In this document: positions 9,793 through 18,283 of the stretch, in pieces
Layout of the letters: each line of letters starts with the position of its first letter
Position numbering within the stretch: the first letter of the stretch is position 1
From: Sphingobium sp.
Lineage (GTDB): Bacteria; Pseudomonadota; Alphaproteobacteria; Sphingomonadales; Sphingomonadaceae
NCBI GenBank assembly: GCA_023266575.1
Contig: JAHFPV010000013.1
Coordinates: 1-64,000 of the forward strand
Length of the DNA: 64,000 nt
Direction: 5' to 3'
Made by a program: the position numbers and the translations under genes
The notes under the pieces: model-generated
The model's input: the letters and a program-made list of their open reading frames with translations, nothing else
Told to the model about the DNA's origin: nothing
The model's database searches: none

Positions 9793-10215
9793 ATGACCGA
9801 TGACGAGATTGAGCGGCTGGCCACCGGCTTTTGCGCCTGCACCCTGCCCAAGGCGCAATGGACCCATGGCGCGCACTTTGCGACCGCGCTGTGGCTGATT
9901 CTCCAACGTCCCGAAATCATAGCCGAACGCGACATGCCCGCCATGATCCGCCGCTATAATGAGAGTGTTGGCGGGGTGAACAGCGACACGGGCGGCTATC
10001 ATGAAACCATCACCCAGGCGTCGTTGTATATGACCCGCGCGCTGCTGGCTGGTCTGCCGCCGGACGTGACGCCTGCATCGGCCTTCGCCACGCTGATGGC
10101 ATCGCCATTGGGGGACAAGGACTGGCTGTTCACTTACTGGTCGCAGGACACCCTGATGTCCGTCGCGGCGCGCCGCAATTGGGTTGCGCCTGACCTGCAA
10201 TCCCTGCCTGCATAG
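9793..10215 (+). CDS. Conserved hypothetical protein
   Basis: About 140 residues with no signal peptide. Three ATGs in a row (9787, 9790, 9793) follow GGGGGA; the last has the best spacing. Notable stretches are FCACTLPKAQWTHGAHFATALWLI with an HxxH-like pair, and RRYNESVGGVNSDTGGYHETIT. The His-rich conserved pattern suggests a small cytosolic helical protein, possibly metal-binding. I do not recognise a characterised family. It lies between two hairpins, so it is a single-gene unit. Confidence 0.7.
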   Translation: MTDDEIERLATGFCACTLPKAQWTHGAHFATALWLILQRPEIIAERDMPAMIRRYNESVGGVNSDTGGYHETITQASLYMTRALLAGLPPDVTPASAFATLMASPLGDKDWLFTYWSQDTLMSVAARRNWVAPDLQSLPA

Positions 10216-10217
10216 AA

Positions 10218-10247
10218 AAAGGGCGACCCGTTGCCGGACCGCCCTTT
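10218..10247. terminator. Bidirectional terminator between convergent genes
   Basis: AAAGGGCG (10218-10225) and CGCCCTTT (10240-10247) form a stem with an A run on the left and a T run on the right. It serves the hypothetical gene and the barrel protein gene, which converge here. Confidence 0.75.
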
Positions 10248-10275
10248 CCTTATTCCAAACTGGTCCTGAAAAGGA

Positions 10276-10782
10276 TCAGAAGCGGAAACCGACGCCGACC
10301 ATCGCGGTGTCACGGCCACCGATATTCTGCTCATATTCGGTGCGCTGATATTCAGCCGAGATATAGGTGTTGGGGGTCGCCGCGAATTCCAGACCGCCGC
10401 CGAAACGGACGCCCTCAAAACCGATGCCGTCGCCAGCGACTTCAAAACGGGTGGTGGCATAACCGACCTTGCCGAACGCCAGGACGCGCGGGGTGGCGAC
10501 GAAGCCGACGCGCAGCGACGCGGCGAGATCACGGCTGAGTTCCACGCCGGAATCGCCGACAGTGGTGTCGCCCAGGCTGACTTCGACGCCGCCGGTGATG
10601 CGGGGGGCAAGCGCCAGGTCATAACCGGCGGTCACGCCATAGGCAAAGCCGTCCTCGTCGCCGGCATTGTCATAGCCCAGCGTTACGCCAGCGCGCGGCC
10701 CGGTGAAAGGCGCAGCATCCTGAGCGAAAGCAGGGGCCGAAACGCAGGCAGCAGCAATCGCTGCGAAAATCACAGTTTTCAT
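10276..10782 (-). CDS. Outer-membrane beta-barrel protein (OmpA/OmpW-like porin family)
   Basis: 168 residues: signal peptide MKTVIFAAIAAACVSAPAFA-Q, then alternating-residue strands (GVTLGYDN, YGVTAGYDLALAP, SLRVGFVATPRVLAFGKVGYATTRF) ending in VGVGFRF, the C-terminal Phe required by the BAM machinery. This size suits an eight-stranded barrel. The ATG at 10782 has GAGGAC upstream; an earlier in-frame ATG at 10806 only adds residues ahead of the signal. Function is probably structural or small-molecule permeation. Confidence 0.82.
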   Translation of the reverse strand: MKTVIFAAIAAACVSAPAFAQDAAPFTGPRAGVTLGYDNAGDEDGFAYGVTAGYDLALAPRITGGVEVSLGDTTVGDSGVELSRDLAASLRVGFVATPRVLAFGKVGYATTRFEVAGDGIGFEGVRFGGGLEFAATPNTYISAEYQRTEYEQNIGGRDTAMVGVGFRF

Positions 10783-11104
10783 AAAGTCCTCGATATTTAT
10801 ATTCATAGCCGAATAGAGAAATTCATCCGGCGTTCAGGTTCCGTGCCAAGAAATCATGGCTGAAATAACACAACTCCTCCTGCCCATATCTCCTCCTTGT
10901 CTGGAGATTATATGGACGCGATAGGCATCGGTATCGCGCAACCGCCATCTAGGTTCGCCCTTTTGGTTTGCAAAGGGGTCAGACCTTTATTTCAAATGAT
11001 TTCAACCTTCTGTTGCAAAAGTGTAACAATGCCATGGGATGGCTGTGCGTGCATCATGGCGAACATTCGTGGACTGGGCGGCGTGATCAGTTAGGATAGC
11101 GACC
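10783..11104. other. Gene-free stretch with a REP-like palindrome
   Basis: These 322 bases separate two divergently transcribed genes. A short imperfect palindrome, AAAGG-GGTCAGA-CCTTT, lies at 10972-10988 and resembles REP-type repeats that contain GGGGTCAGACC. No convincing gene was seen; a 65-codon ORF at 10897-11094 lacks an SD and any family features. Confidence 0.4.
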
Positions 11105-11824
11105 ATGAACAGTCAGACCCCAAATGAGACCGGCACGGTCAGGCGGCACCGCCTGTCGACGCGCCTATGGCACTGGCTGAATGCGGCATTGCTCTATGTG
11201 CTGTTCACCAGCGGGCTTGGCATCTTCAACGCCCATCCCCGCCTCTATTGGGGGCATTATGGCGCGAATCTGGATGCGGCCTGGCTGGAGATTGATCGCT
11301 TTCCCGGTTGGCTGACCCTGCCTGCGCTCTACAGCTTGGCCATGTCGCGCCACTGGCATCTGGCGGCCGCGCCGATCTTCGCCTTCGCGCTGCTTTTCTA
11401 CATGCTCTGGAGCCTCGCCAATCGGCACATCGTCCGCGACCTCGCCTTCCGTAGCGATGATCTTGCCCCGCGCCATATCTGGCAGGATATCAAGGATCAT
11501 GCCCGGCTGCGCTTTCCCACGGGCGACGCGGCGCTGCGCTATAATGTGCTGCAAAAGGCCAGCTATATCGGCGTCATCTTCATCCTGTTGCCGCTCATCA
11601 TCCTGACCGGGCTGACCATGGCGCCGGGGATGAACGCGGCCTGGCCCTGGCTGGTCGATCCTTTCGGCGGGCGGCAATCGGCGCGCTCGCTCCACTTCAT
11701 CGCCGCCTTCGCGCTGGTCGCCTTCTTCCTTGTCCATATCTTGATGGTGCTGCTGGCCGGGCCTGTGAACGAAGTGCGATCAATGATCACAGGCCGCTAT
11801 CGCTTGCCGGAGGAGCGGCCATGA
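11105..11824 (+). CDS. Cytochrome b561-type membrane subunit
   Basis: 239 residues with about four transmembrane helices and conserved histidines for haem b (STRLWHWLNA near the N-terminus, SARSLHFIAAF and FFLVHILMV near the C-terminus). This matches the b-type cytochrome family that docks with periplasmic oxidoreductases and links them to the quinone pool. Its stop overlaps the ATG of the molybdo-enzyme by 4 bases (ATGA), so the two are translationally coupled and very likely one complex. Confidence 0.88.
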   Translation: MNSQTPNETGTVRRHRLSTRLWHWLNAALLYVLFTSGLGIFNAHPRLYWGHYGANLDAAWLEIDRFPGWLTLPALYSLAMSRHWHLAAAPIFAFALLFYMLWSLANRHIVRDLAFRSDDLAPRHIWQDIKDHARLRFPTGDAALRYNVLQKASYIGVIFILLPLIILTGLTMAPGMNAAWPWLVDPFGGRQSARSLHFIAAFALVAFFLVHILMVLLAGPVNEVRSMITGRYRLPEERP

Positions 11825-12567
11825 TTCTCACCCGCCGCACCCTGCTGCTGGGAGCCACCGCCACGCTGGCGGGGTGCGACAGGCTGGGGCGGAATGAAAG
11901 CGTGCGCGAAGCCCTCTTTTCGGCTGAAAATTTCCACCGCTGGGCGCAACGCAGCCTGATGGCGCGCGACGCGCTGGCGCAGGAGTTTCGCCCCGACCAG
12001 ATATCGCCAATCTTCCGCGCCAATGGCACCGCCAACCCCAATACGCCGGCCTATAAGGCGCTGTGGCGCGGTGGCTTTGCCGACTGGCGGCTGCCGGTGA
12101 CGGGGCTGGTGACACGCCCGCTGTCCCTTTCTCTGGCGCAATTGCAGGCGATGCCCCACCGCACCCAGATCACCCGCCATGATTGTGTCGAAGGCTGGAG
12201 CGCGATCGGCAAATGGCGCGGCGTTCCGCTGAAAACCATCCTGGAAGCCGCCGGATTGCGCGACAGCGCCCGCTATCTCGTCTTTCGCTGCGCCGACGAT
12301 ATGGGCGGGGGACGGTCCTATTATGAGAGTATCGACCTGTTCGACGCCTTCCATCCCCAGACGATCTTGGCCTATGCGCTTAATGATCGCCCCTTGACCG
12401 TCGCCAATGGCGCGCCGCTGCGGCTGCGGGTCGAACGGCAATTGGGCTATAAACAGGCCAAATATCTGATGGGCATCGAAGCGGTCGCATCGCTCGACGG
12501 CATCGGCAAGGGGAAGGGCGGTTACTGGGAGGATTATGCCGGCTATGACTGGTATGCCGGGATTTGA
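11821..12567 (+). CDS. Molybdopterin-dependent oxidoreductase, predicted lipoprotein
   Basis: 248 residues of the sulfite-oxidase/MsrP-like fold. The N-terminus MILTRRTLLLGATATLAGC combines an RR pair suggestive of Tat export with a lipobox ending at Cys19. The molybdenum-ligand Cys is probably C122 in RHDCVEGWSAIGKWRGV. RSYYESIDLFDAFHPQTILAY and PLRLRVERQLGYKQAKYL are typical of the family. With the upstream cytochrome b it would form a membrane-anchored periplasmic redox enzyme. The substrate is unknown. Confidence 0.88.
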   Translation: MILTRRTLLLGATATLAGCDRLGRNESVREALFSAENFHRWAQRSLMARDALAQEFRPDQISPIFRANGTANPNTPAYKALWRGGFADWRLPVTGLVTRPLSLSLAQLQAMPHRTQITRHDCVEGWSAIGKWRGVPLKTILEAAGLRDSARYLVFRCADDMGGGRSYYESIDLFDAFHPQTILAYALNDRPLTVANGAPLRLRVERQLGYKQAKYLMGIEAVASLDGIGKGKGGYWEDYAGYDWYAGI

Positions 12568-12598
12568 CCTGCGCCTTCGGGGGTGACAGATTATTGCC

Positions 12599-13840
12599 AT
12601 GACACTGTTCGAGCGGATATTGCGGCGACTGGTCACCCACGGCCAGTTGACGATCTTCACCCCTGACGGCACCCATTTTACGGTCGGCAAGTCCGACCCC
12701 GCCTTTCCCGATCTGGCGCTGCGGTTGCAGGACAAGCGGGTCGCCTTCGACATTGTGCGCGATCCGCGGTTGGGCATGGCCGAAGCCTATATTGACGGGC
12801 GCGTGACGATAGAGGGTGGCGGCATCATGGAATTTCTCTCCATGATCCGCGCCAATAATCCGTGGGAAAGCGGCCGATCGATCGACGCGAAAAGCGCGCT
12901 GTCCCGTGGGTTTGGTAGCGCACGGCAAAAATTGTGGCGCGCCAATCACAAGGCGCGGGCCAGGGCCAATGTCGCCCATCATTACGACCTGTCTGCTGCG
13001 CTCTACGCCCTCTTCCTCGACCGCGACCGCCAATATAGCTGCGCCTACTGGCCCGACGCCGACAATGACGCGGGCATCAGCCTGGATCAGGCGCAGGAGG
13101 ACAAGAAGGCCCACATCGCCGCCAAGCTGTTGCTGAAGCCGGGCATGAAGGTGCTGGATATCGGCTGCGGCTGGGGCGGCATGGCGCTCTATCTCCACCG
13201 CACCTGCGGCGTCGATGTGACCGGCATCACTTTGTCAGAAGAACAGCTCAAGATCGCCCGCCAGCGCGCCGCCGACGCGGGCGTGGCAGACCATGTCCGT
13301 TTCGAGTTGATCGACTATCGCGACATGAAGGGACCGTTCGACCGCATCGTATCGGTCGGCATGTTTGAGCATGTTGGCACCGCCCATTACCGCACCTTCT
13401 TCAACACATGCCATGACCTGCTAACGCCCGATGGGGTGATGCTGGTCCACACGATCGGCCGTATGGGTGGGCCGGGCATCACCGACGCCTTCACCCGGAA
13501 ATATATCTTCCCCGGCGGCTATATCCCGGCCCTGTCGGAAATGGTGGCGGGCAGTGAGGGGACGCGGCTGATGGTGACCGATGTGGAGGTACTGCGCCTC
13601 CATTATGGCCTGACCATCCGTCACTGGTACAAGCGGGCAATGGCCCACCGCGCCGACATCATCGCCCTTTATGACGAGCGCTTCTTTCGCCTCTGGACCT
13701 TCTATCTGGCGGGCGCGGCGACGGTGTTCGAGCATGGCGGCATGGTCAATTACCAGGTCCAATATGCCCGCAACCGCCGCACTTTGCCGATCACTCGCGA
13801 CTATATGCAAGAAGCGGAGGCCGCTCTCCAGGGGCGCTGA
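12599..13840 (+). CDS. Cyclopropane-fatty-acyl-phospholipid synthase family methyltransferase
   Basis: 413 residues. The SAM-binding motif VLDIGCGWGGMAL is near residue 184, followed by GITLSEEQL, and then FDRIVSVGMFEHVG, typical of Cfa. A C-terminal RRTLPITRDYM tail also matches. The enzyme adds a methylene or methyl group to unsaturated acyl chains of membrane phospholipids, at the cytoplasmic membrane face. SD is weak (GGGGGTGAC). It may belong to the preceding operon, with a 31 bp gap. Confidence 0.9.
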   Translation: MTLFERILRRLVTHGQLTIFTPDGTHFTVGKSDPAFPDLALRLQDKRVAFDIVRDPRLGMAEAYIDGRVTIEGGGIMEFLSMIRANNPWESGRSIDAKSALSRGFGSARQKLWRANHKARARANVAHHYDLSAALYALFLDRDRQYSCAYWPDADNDAGISLDQAQEDKKAHIAAKLLLKPGMKVLDIGCGWGGMALYLHRTCGVDVTGITLSEEQLKIARQRAADAGVADHVRFELIDYRDMKGPFDRIVSVGMFEHVGTAHYRTFFNTCHDLLTPDGVMLVHTIGRMGGPGITDAFTRKYIFPGGYIPALSEMVAGSEGTRLMVTDVEVLRLHYGLTIRHWYKRAMAHRADIIALYDERFFRLWTFYLAGAATVFEHGGMVNYQVQYARNRRTLPITRDYMQEAEAALQGR

Positions 13841-13952
13841 CTGGCTGAACCGCCGCTAAATGGCGTGTTCGCGGACGGTTCAGTCGGCTTGGGCCATTGT
13901 CCCGCTCATGGTCCCGCCTCTGGAGCGGCGGGGCATGTGAGGAGAGAGCGAC

Positions 13953-14243
13953 ATGAACATCATCTGGAAAGGTGCCGCGGCACTCAGCCTGACTATTGCG
14001 GGCCTCAGCATGGCAGCCCCGGCACAGGCGCAATATTATGGCGGCTATCGCGATGGCTGGCGCGGCGACCGTGGCCATCACTGGAATAATGGCCGCTGGG
14101 ACAACAGGCGCTGGGACAATCGCCGCCATTGGCGCGGCGACCGGCGCGACTGGCGTTATCGCAGCTATCGCCAGCGCTGCTGGACCGAATGGCGCTATGA
14201 CCATTATCGCGACCGTGACGTGCGCGTGCGCATCTGTCGCTGA
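13953..14243 (+). CDS. Small Arg/Trp-rich secreted protein
   Basis: 96 residues: signal peptide MNIIWKGAAALSLTIAGLSMAAPAQA-Q, then a very basic mature part with repeated GDR, WDNRR and WR units and two Cys near the C-terminus (QRCWTEWR and VRICR). Excellent SD (GAGGAGAGAG). The RR/W-rich repeats suggest binding to a polyanion such as LPS or nucleic acid, but this is inference. No characterised family recognised. Confidence 0.75.
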   Translation: MNIIWKGAAALSLTIAGLSMAAPAQAQYYGGYRDGWRGDRGHHWNNGRWDNRRWDNRRHWRGDRRDWRYRSYRQRCWTEWRYDHYRDRDVRVRICR

Positions 14244-14258
14244 TCGCATGACCAGCCA

Positions 14259-14288
14259 GCAACCCGCCACCGACCGGAGGCGGGTTGC
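14259..14288 (+). terminator. Strong hairpin without a T run
   Basis: GCAACCCGCC (14259-14268) pairs perfectly with GGCGGGTTGC (14279-14288). No U tract follows, so it may be an mRNA-stabilising stem or a weak terminator after the Arg-rich gene. Confidence 0.55.
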
Positions 14289-14343
14289 AGCAGGACGGGC
14301 AAACGGCTAGGCGCGGGCGCAACCTTGCAGGAAATATCTGACC

Positions 14344-14619
14344 ATGAGCGACACGCCCCCCGATCATCTGTCCACCAACCCGCGCAGCCCCCATTTCAAC
14401 ATGGATGTGCTTCAGCGCGGCATCGGCATCCGCTTCAAGGGGCGTGAGCGTAACGATGTCGAGGAATATTCGATTTCCGAAGGCTGGATCCGCGTCGCCG
14501 CCGGCAAGACCCGCGATCGCCATGGCAACCCGCTGACGATCAAGCTGAGCGGCCCGGTCGAAGCCTGGTTCCAGACTCCGGCGGCAGAGCCCGAAGAAAA
14601 GCCCGCCGACGCCGAATGA
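14344..14619 (+). CDS. DUF3297 family protein
   Basis: 91 residues. The opening MSDTPPDHLSTNPRSPHFN followed by GIGIRFKGRERNDVEEYSISEGWIRVAAGKTRDRHGNPLTIKL matches the DUF3297 family found in Proteobacteria. It is a small soluble protein of unknown role with an acidic tail (EPEEKPADAE). Confidence 0.85.
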   Translation: MSDTPPDHLSTNPRSPHFNMDVLQRGIGIRFKGRERNDVEEYSISEGWIRVAAGKTRDRHGNPLTIKLSGPVEAWFQTPAAEPEEKPADAE

Positions 14620-14643
14620 CCGGCATCGGCGCTGCTGCGCCAA

Positions 14644-15366
14644 TTAGTTCAGCATCGTTTCCCGCTTCACATCGGCGATGATCGCGCTCAGAGTCCGCTG
14701 CGACGGGGCGCTGTCAGCATATTCGACGATAAAGGGATCGGCCTCCAGTCGCGGCGTGGGCTTGCGTCCGTTCGCCTTAACCTGCGCCATTTGCGGCGCG
14801 GCACGTCGCGTCGTCATCGCGGCGGGCACTTGCACCTCGTCCCATTGATGGCGATCGACACGGGCAAAGCGCACGCTGCTGCCCAGCGCGGGGTCGGGCG
14901 TGAAGTCGTGCAGCTTCGCCTTGGCCGGATAGATGAAGCCGAAGGTCGGGTTGGTGCGCGCGCCCATCTGGCCTGTCGGGCTGTGCCACACCCGCACCTG
15001 GCTCCAGTCGCCTGCATCGGACACGTCGATCGCCAGCACATCTTCCTCGATCGCGCCGGGCACCGACCAGTTGGCATGACGGATCAGCACGCGCCGGTCA
15101 TCCAGCACGCGGCTGACCACCGCGACATGGCCCAACGTCATGGGTCCAGCCGGACGAAAGGCCAGCACCGCGCCCTTTTTCGGCTTTGGCCCGCGCTTAT
15201 ACTGCGCCGCCGCCTGGTCCCACCAGGTCAGCGCATCGCCGCGAATCTCTACCCCCGACACGATGCGCGCATAGGGGACGCATTGCAGCGCGCTCGCACC
15301 CCATAGGGGTGCAGCGCTCAGACCGGACAGCAGGCACACCGCTGCCCAGCAAAACTGTCGAACCAT
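14644..15366 (-). CDS. Exported CHAP-domain (NlpC/P60-like) protein, copy 1
   Basis: 240 residues. A signal peptide (about residues 1-23) precedes ALQCVPYARIVSG, which carries the CHAP nucleophile Cys29. The predicted His is in TLGHVAVVSRV and the third polar residue in IRHANWS. CHAP domains are Cys-His amidases or endopeptidases that usually cut peptidoglycan. A Lys/Arg/Ala-rich extension of about 90 residues follows the domain and is absent from the neighbour. It forms a tandem pair with the next gene (15445-15975), which is upstream in the direction of transcription. Confidence 0.85.
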   Translation of the reverse strand: MVRQFCWAAVCLLSGLSAAPLWGASALQCVPYARIVSGVEIRGDALTWWDQAAAQYKRGPKPKKGAVLAFRPAGPMTLGHVAVVSRVLDDRRVLIRHANWSVPGAIEEDVLAIDVSDAGDWSQVRVWHSPTGQMGARTNPTFGFIYPAKAKLHDFTPDPALGSSVRFARVDRHQWDEVQVPAAMTTRRAAPQMAQVKANGRKPTPRLEADPFIVEYADSAPSQRTLSAIIADVKRETMLN

Positions 15367-15444
15367 ATGCGATCTCGAAACCCTGAGAATCGCCCCACCG
15401 GGATCGATCCTAGTTCCTGACCTGTTATGAAGCGGTTAAGCCGT

Positions 15445-15975
15445 TCAAAAAGCAGAGCGGGCAGCGCCGGTAACGCTGGCATCGGCCATGGCGACCTGCA
15501 CCGGCTGGTCGATCGTCTTGGGCTGGTCGGCATAGATGAAGCCGTTGGCCGGGTTGGAGCGCAGCCCCAGATTGCCGATCGGGCCGTACCAGACCCGGAC
15601 ATCGGACCAGTCGTTATTGGCCGACACGTCGACGGCGCGGACATTGCGCTCGATGCCGCCGCGATAGGACCAGTTGGCATGGGTCAGCAGCACTTCGCGC
15701 TGGCTCACCACCTTGCTGACCATGGCGACATGGCCAACCGGCATGGCGCGGCTGGAGGCGAAGGACAGGACAGCGCCGACGCGGGGCTCATGCCCACGAT
15801 CATAACGGCCCTGGGCCTGATTCCACCAGGTGTTGGCGTTGCCGTGCAATTGGATGCCAGACACCTGACGGGCAAAGGGCGCGCATTGCAGCACGCCTGC
15901 GGTCGCAGGCGAAACGATCAGGAAAGAGAGCGCACAAAGAGCAGCGGCGATAAGCCGTTGAAAACCACTGATCAT
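15445..15975 (-). CDS. Exported CHAP-domain protein, copy 2
   Basis: 176 residues, paralogous to the previous gene: signal peptide ending PATA-G, then VLQCAPFARQVSGIQLHGNANTWW with the Cys nucleophile, PVGHVAMVSKV with the His, and LTHANWSY. It ends soon after the domain. The pair shares the AWxYxRGxxPxxGAVL-type core spacing, so the genes arose by duplication. Periplasmic peptidoglycan hydrolysis is likely but not shown. Confidence 0.85.
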   Translation of the reverse strand: MISGFQRLIAAALCALSFLIVSPATAGVLQCAPFARQVSGIQLHGNANTWWNQAQGRYDRGHEPRVGAVLSFASSRAMPVGHVAMVSKVVSQREVLLTHANWSYRGGIERNVRAVDVSANNDWSDVRVWYGPIGNLGLRSNPANGFIYADQPKTIDQPVQVAMADASVTGAARSAF

Positions 15976-16083
15976 GCGAATGCGACCCCGACCTTGCTTC
16001 AGGCTTTTGCCCCGTTGAGGGGCTTTAGGGCAGAGCGAAGGCGCGTTGAAAAGCGCGGGGCGACGAGTCGTTGCGGGGGCGGG

Positions 16084-17157
16084 TTATGTCGCGGAACGAA
16101 AAACGTGGCCACCCGTTACCGTCAGCCGGGTTGCCGACGATAATTCGTTGAAAAGACTGGATTCCGTCCCGGTCATCCACACTTGCCCGCCCGTTTCCTC
16201 CAATCGGTCGAACAGGGCGGCCCGTCGCGACGGGTCGAGATGCGCCGCCACTTCGTCAAGCAACAGCACCGGCGGCTTGCCGCGATGCTCGGCCACCAGT
16301 GCAGCGTGAGCCAGCAGGATCGATAGCAGCAGCGCCTTCTGCTCGCCGGTCGAACAGAGCGCGGCGGGCTGCTTCTTGGCAATGTGGATCACCGACAGGT
16401 CATGCCGGTGCGGCCCGGACAGGGTGCGCCCCGCCGCCGCATCGCGCCGTCTTTCCCGCCCCAGCCGCTCGCCAAGCGGCAAGTCGCTATCATCCTCCTC
16501 GCTGTCTATCGTCACCAACGGTCGGGCAAAGGGCGCGTCAGGCTGCCCCGCCAGCGCCAGGTTCAGCCGCGTGACCAGATCGCGTCGCGCCGCCGCCAGT
16601 GTCGCGCCATGCTCGCCCATCTGCGCCTCCAGCGCGGACAGCCATGCCGGATCGGCCCGGCGCGGATCGGACAGCAGCCTGTTGCGCGCGCGCATCGCCG
16701 CATCATAACGCGCGCTGTGCGCGGCATGGGCCGGGTGCAGCGCCAGCGTCAGCCGATCCAGAAAGCGCCGCCGCCCGCCGGGGCTGTCGAGGAACAGCCG
16801 GTCCATCGCCGGGGTCAGCCAGACGATCGACAGATGATCGGCCAGCGCATTGGCGGACGATGCCACCCCGCCAATCCGCACCTGCCGTCGGTCGGGCGTG
16901 GCGGCGGCAACCCCGGTGCCCAGCACCGCGCCATCCACCTCCGCCGCGATGCCAAAGCCGCCCGGTCCGTCCTGCCGCGCCATCGCCCGCAACGCCGCGC
17001 CGCGCAGCCCGCGTCCGGGCGCCAGCATCGACACCGCCTCCAATATATTGGTCTTGCCTGCGCCATTGTCGCCGGTCAGCAGGATGAAGCCATGATCGGG
17101 CACGATCAGCGCGTCCGCATGATTGCGGAAATCGCTCAAGGTCAGGCGGCCGATCAT
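16084..17157 (-). CDS. recF: DNA replication/repair protein RecF
   Basis: 357-residue SMC-like ATPase of recombinational gap repair; it loads RecA at ssDNA gaps with RecO and RecR. Walker A is GDNGAGKTN, the signature is [11 protein letters not shown], and Walker B with its D-loop is [11 protein letters not shown]. The ATG at 17157 ([13 protein letters not shown]) is chosen; a TTG at 17199 would add 14 proline-rich residues. The SD is poor at either site. It is separated from dnaN. Confidence 0.95.
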   Translation of the reverse strand: MIGRLTLSDFRNHADALIVPDHGFILLTGDNGAGKTNILEAVSMLAPGRGLRGAALRAMARQDGPGGFGIAAEVDGAVLGTGVAAATPDRRQVRIGGVASSANALADHLSIVWLTPAMDRLFLDSPGGRRRFLDRLTLALHPAHAAHSARYDAAMRARNRLLSDPRRADPAWLSALEAQMGEHGATLAAARRDLVTRLNLALAGQPDAPFARPLVTIDSEEDDSDLPLGERLGRERRRDAAAGRTLSGPHRHDLSVIHIAKKQPAALCSTGEQKALLLSILLAHAALVAEHRGKPPVLLLDEVAAHLDPSRRAALFDRLEETGGQVWMTGTESSLFNELSSATRLTVTGGHVFRSAT

Positions 17158-17207
17158 CGCCCGGCTGTAGCGGCCAAGTGGCGGTGGGGGAAGCGGCAAC
17201 CATCACA

Positions 17208-17279
17208 CCGTTCGCTTCGAGCGAAGTCGAGAAGCCCGAACATTAGCGCAGGTTTCTCGACTACGCTCGAAACGAACGG
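17208..17279. repeat. Palindromic intergenic repeat, family A copy 1
   Basis: The outer arms CCGTTCG (17208) and CGAACGG (17273) bracket partly complementary sequence (TTCGAGCGAAGTCGAGAA versus TTTCTCGACTACGCTCGAA). This is one of five related elements in this window. Confidence 0.75.
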
Positions 17280-17286
17280 ATCGTTT

Positions 17287-17766
17287 CTAGCAGCGCTTGC
17301 GCGTCACTGCCGTCCCGTCATTGATAATCGTCAGCGTCGCGCCATCGGCTGCCGGGCGCAGCGCCAGCTTGCGCGTCCAGCTTTGGCCCTCGCCGGTGAA
17401 AGCGGCCTTAACCGACAATTGGCCATCATCCCCCGGCGTCACCGCCTCGACCATGCCGACGCTTTCGTGAAAGACAAGCTGGTCCGGAAGGATATACAGC
17501 TCCAGATCGGCCATCCGGTCTCCGCACTTGTCTGTCACGCCGGTCCAGCGGCCCAGCAATGCGGCGGGGATCATCCCGGATGCCCGCACATCCGGTACGG
17601 GCGACTGCGTTGGCACCGTGGCGTTAACTGGTGGCGGCACATCCAGCGTACGCTCCGTACGGTCACTAATATTCGTCACCACGCCGGGCTGCACCTCCGG
17701 CTTTTCGGCAGGCTTGTCGCAGGCGGCAAGGGCGATCAGCGGTAGCAGGGCAAGGGTATGGCGCAT
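17287..17766 (-). CDS. Predicted lipoprotein, unknown function
   Basis: 159 residues. The lipobox LIALAAC follows a short signal, so acylation at Cys16 or so is expected. A Pro/Val/Thr-rich linker precedes a compact domain beginning GMIPAALLGRWTGVTDKCGDRMADLELYI, with a final RKRC that may pair with that Cys. The pattern resembles small periplasmic lipocalin-like or META-like domains, but I could not assign a family. Confidence 0.72.
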   Translation of the reverse strand: MRHTLALLPLIALAACDKPAEKPEVQPGVVTNISDRTERTLDVPPPVNATVPTQSPVPDVRASGMIPAALLGRWTGVTDKCGDRMADLELYILPDQLVFHESVGMVEAVTPGDDGQLSVKAAFTGEGQSWTRKLALRPAADGATLTIINDGTAVTRKRC

Positions 17767-17870
17767 CATAACAGAACCGGCGAGCTGTCCCGCGGTTCCT
17801 GTCCCTGATCGTGACCGACGATCGTCGTCATGCTATTCTCCCCGCCGATGTGAAAGAGGGAGAGCATGTC

Positions 17871-18260
17871 ATGCCGGTGCTGGGAATGGGCGGATTATTT
17901 TTTCGCGCGCGTGATCCCGACGCGCTGAACGCCTGGTATCGCACCCATCTGGGCGTAGGCGCGGGCTGCGTGTCCGATCCCGACGCAAAGCCCGACGAAT
18001 GGACCTGGCGGACATTGGGCGGCCCGATGGTCTTTTCCGCGTTCAAGGCCGACAGCGATTATTTCGCTGCGGACAAGGCGTTCATGATCAATCTGCGCGT
18101 GTCCGATCTCGATTCCCTTCTGAACGGCTTGCGGGACGCTGACATTGTCGTCTTCACCAATCCCGAATGGGATCATCCCGATGTCGGGCGTTTTGCCCGT
18201 ATTCATGATCCCGAAGGTAATGCCATCGAATTGTGGGAGCCGCCCGCGCCCGCCGCCTGA
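17871..18260 (+). CDS. VOC family (glyoxalase/bleomycin-resistance fold) protein
   Basis: 129 residues. MGGLFFRARDPDALNAWYRTHLGV opens the first beta-alpha-beta-beta-beta module, and ARIHDPEGNAIELWEP is the classic closing strand with the metal-ligand Glu. The ATG at 17871 is preceded by GGGAGAG. Such proteins are metal-dependent lyases, dioxygenases or resistance proteins; the substrate is unknown. A peroxiredoxin gene follows after 23 bp, so the two are probably co-transcribed. Confidence 0.88.
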   Translation: MPVLGMGGLFFRARDPDALNAWYRTHLGVGAGCVSDPDAKPDEWTWRTLGGPMVFSAFKADSDYFAADKAFMINLRVSDLDSLLNGLRDADIVVFTNPEWDHPDVGRFARIHDPEGNAIELWEPPAPAA

Positions 18261-18283
18261 CCGTGATTTTAAGGAGCCTGATG

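Noticed and set aside
10897-11094. 65-codon ORF
   Set aside because: No ribosome site, no features, overlaps a repeat-like palindrome.
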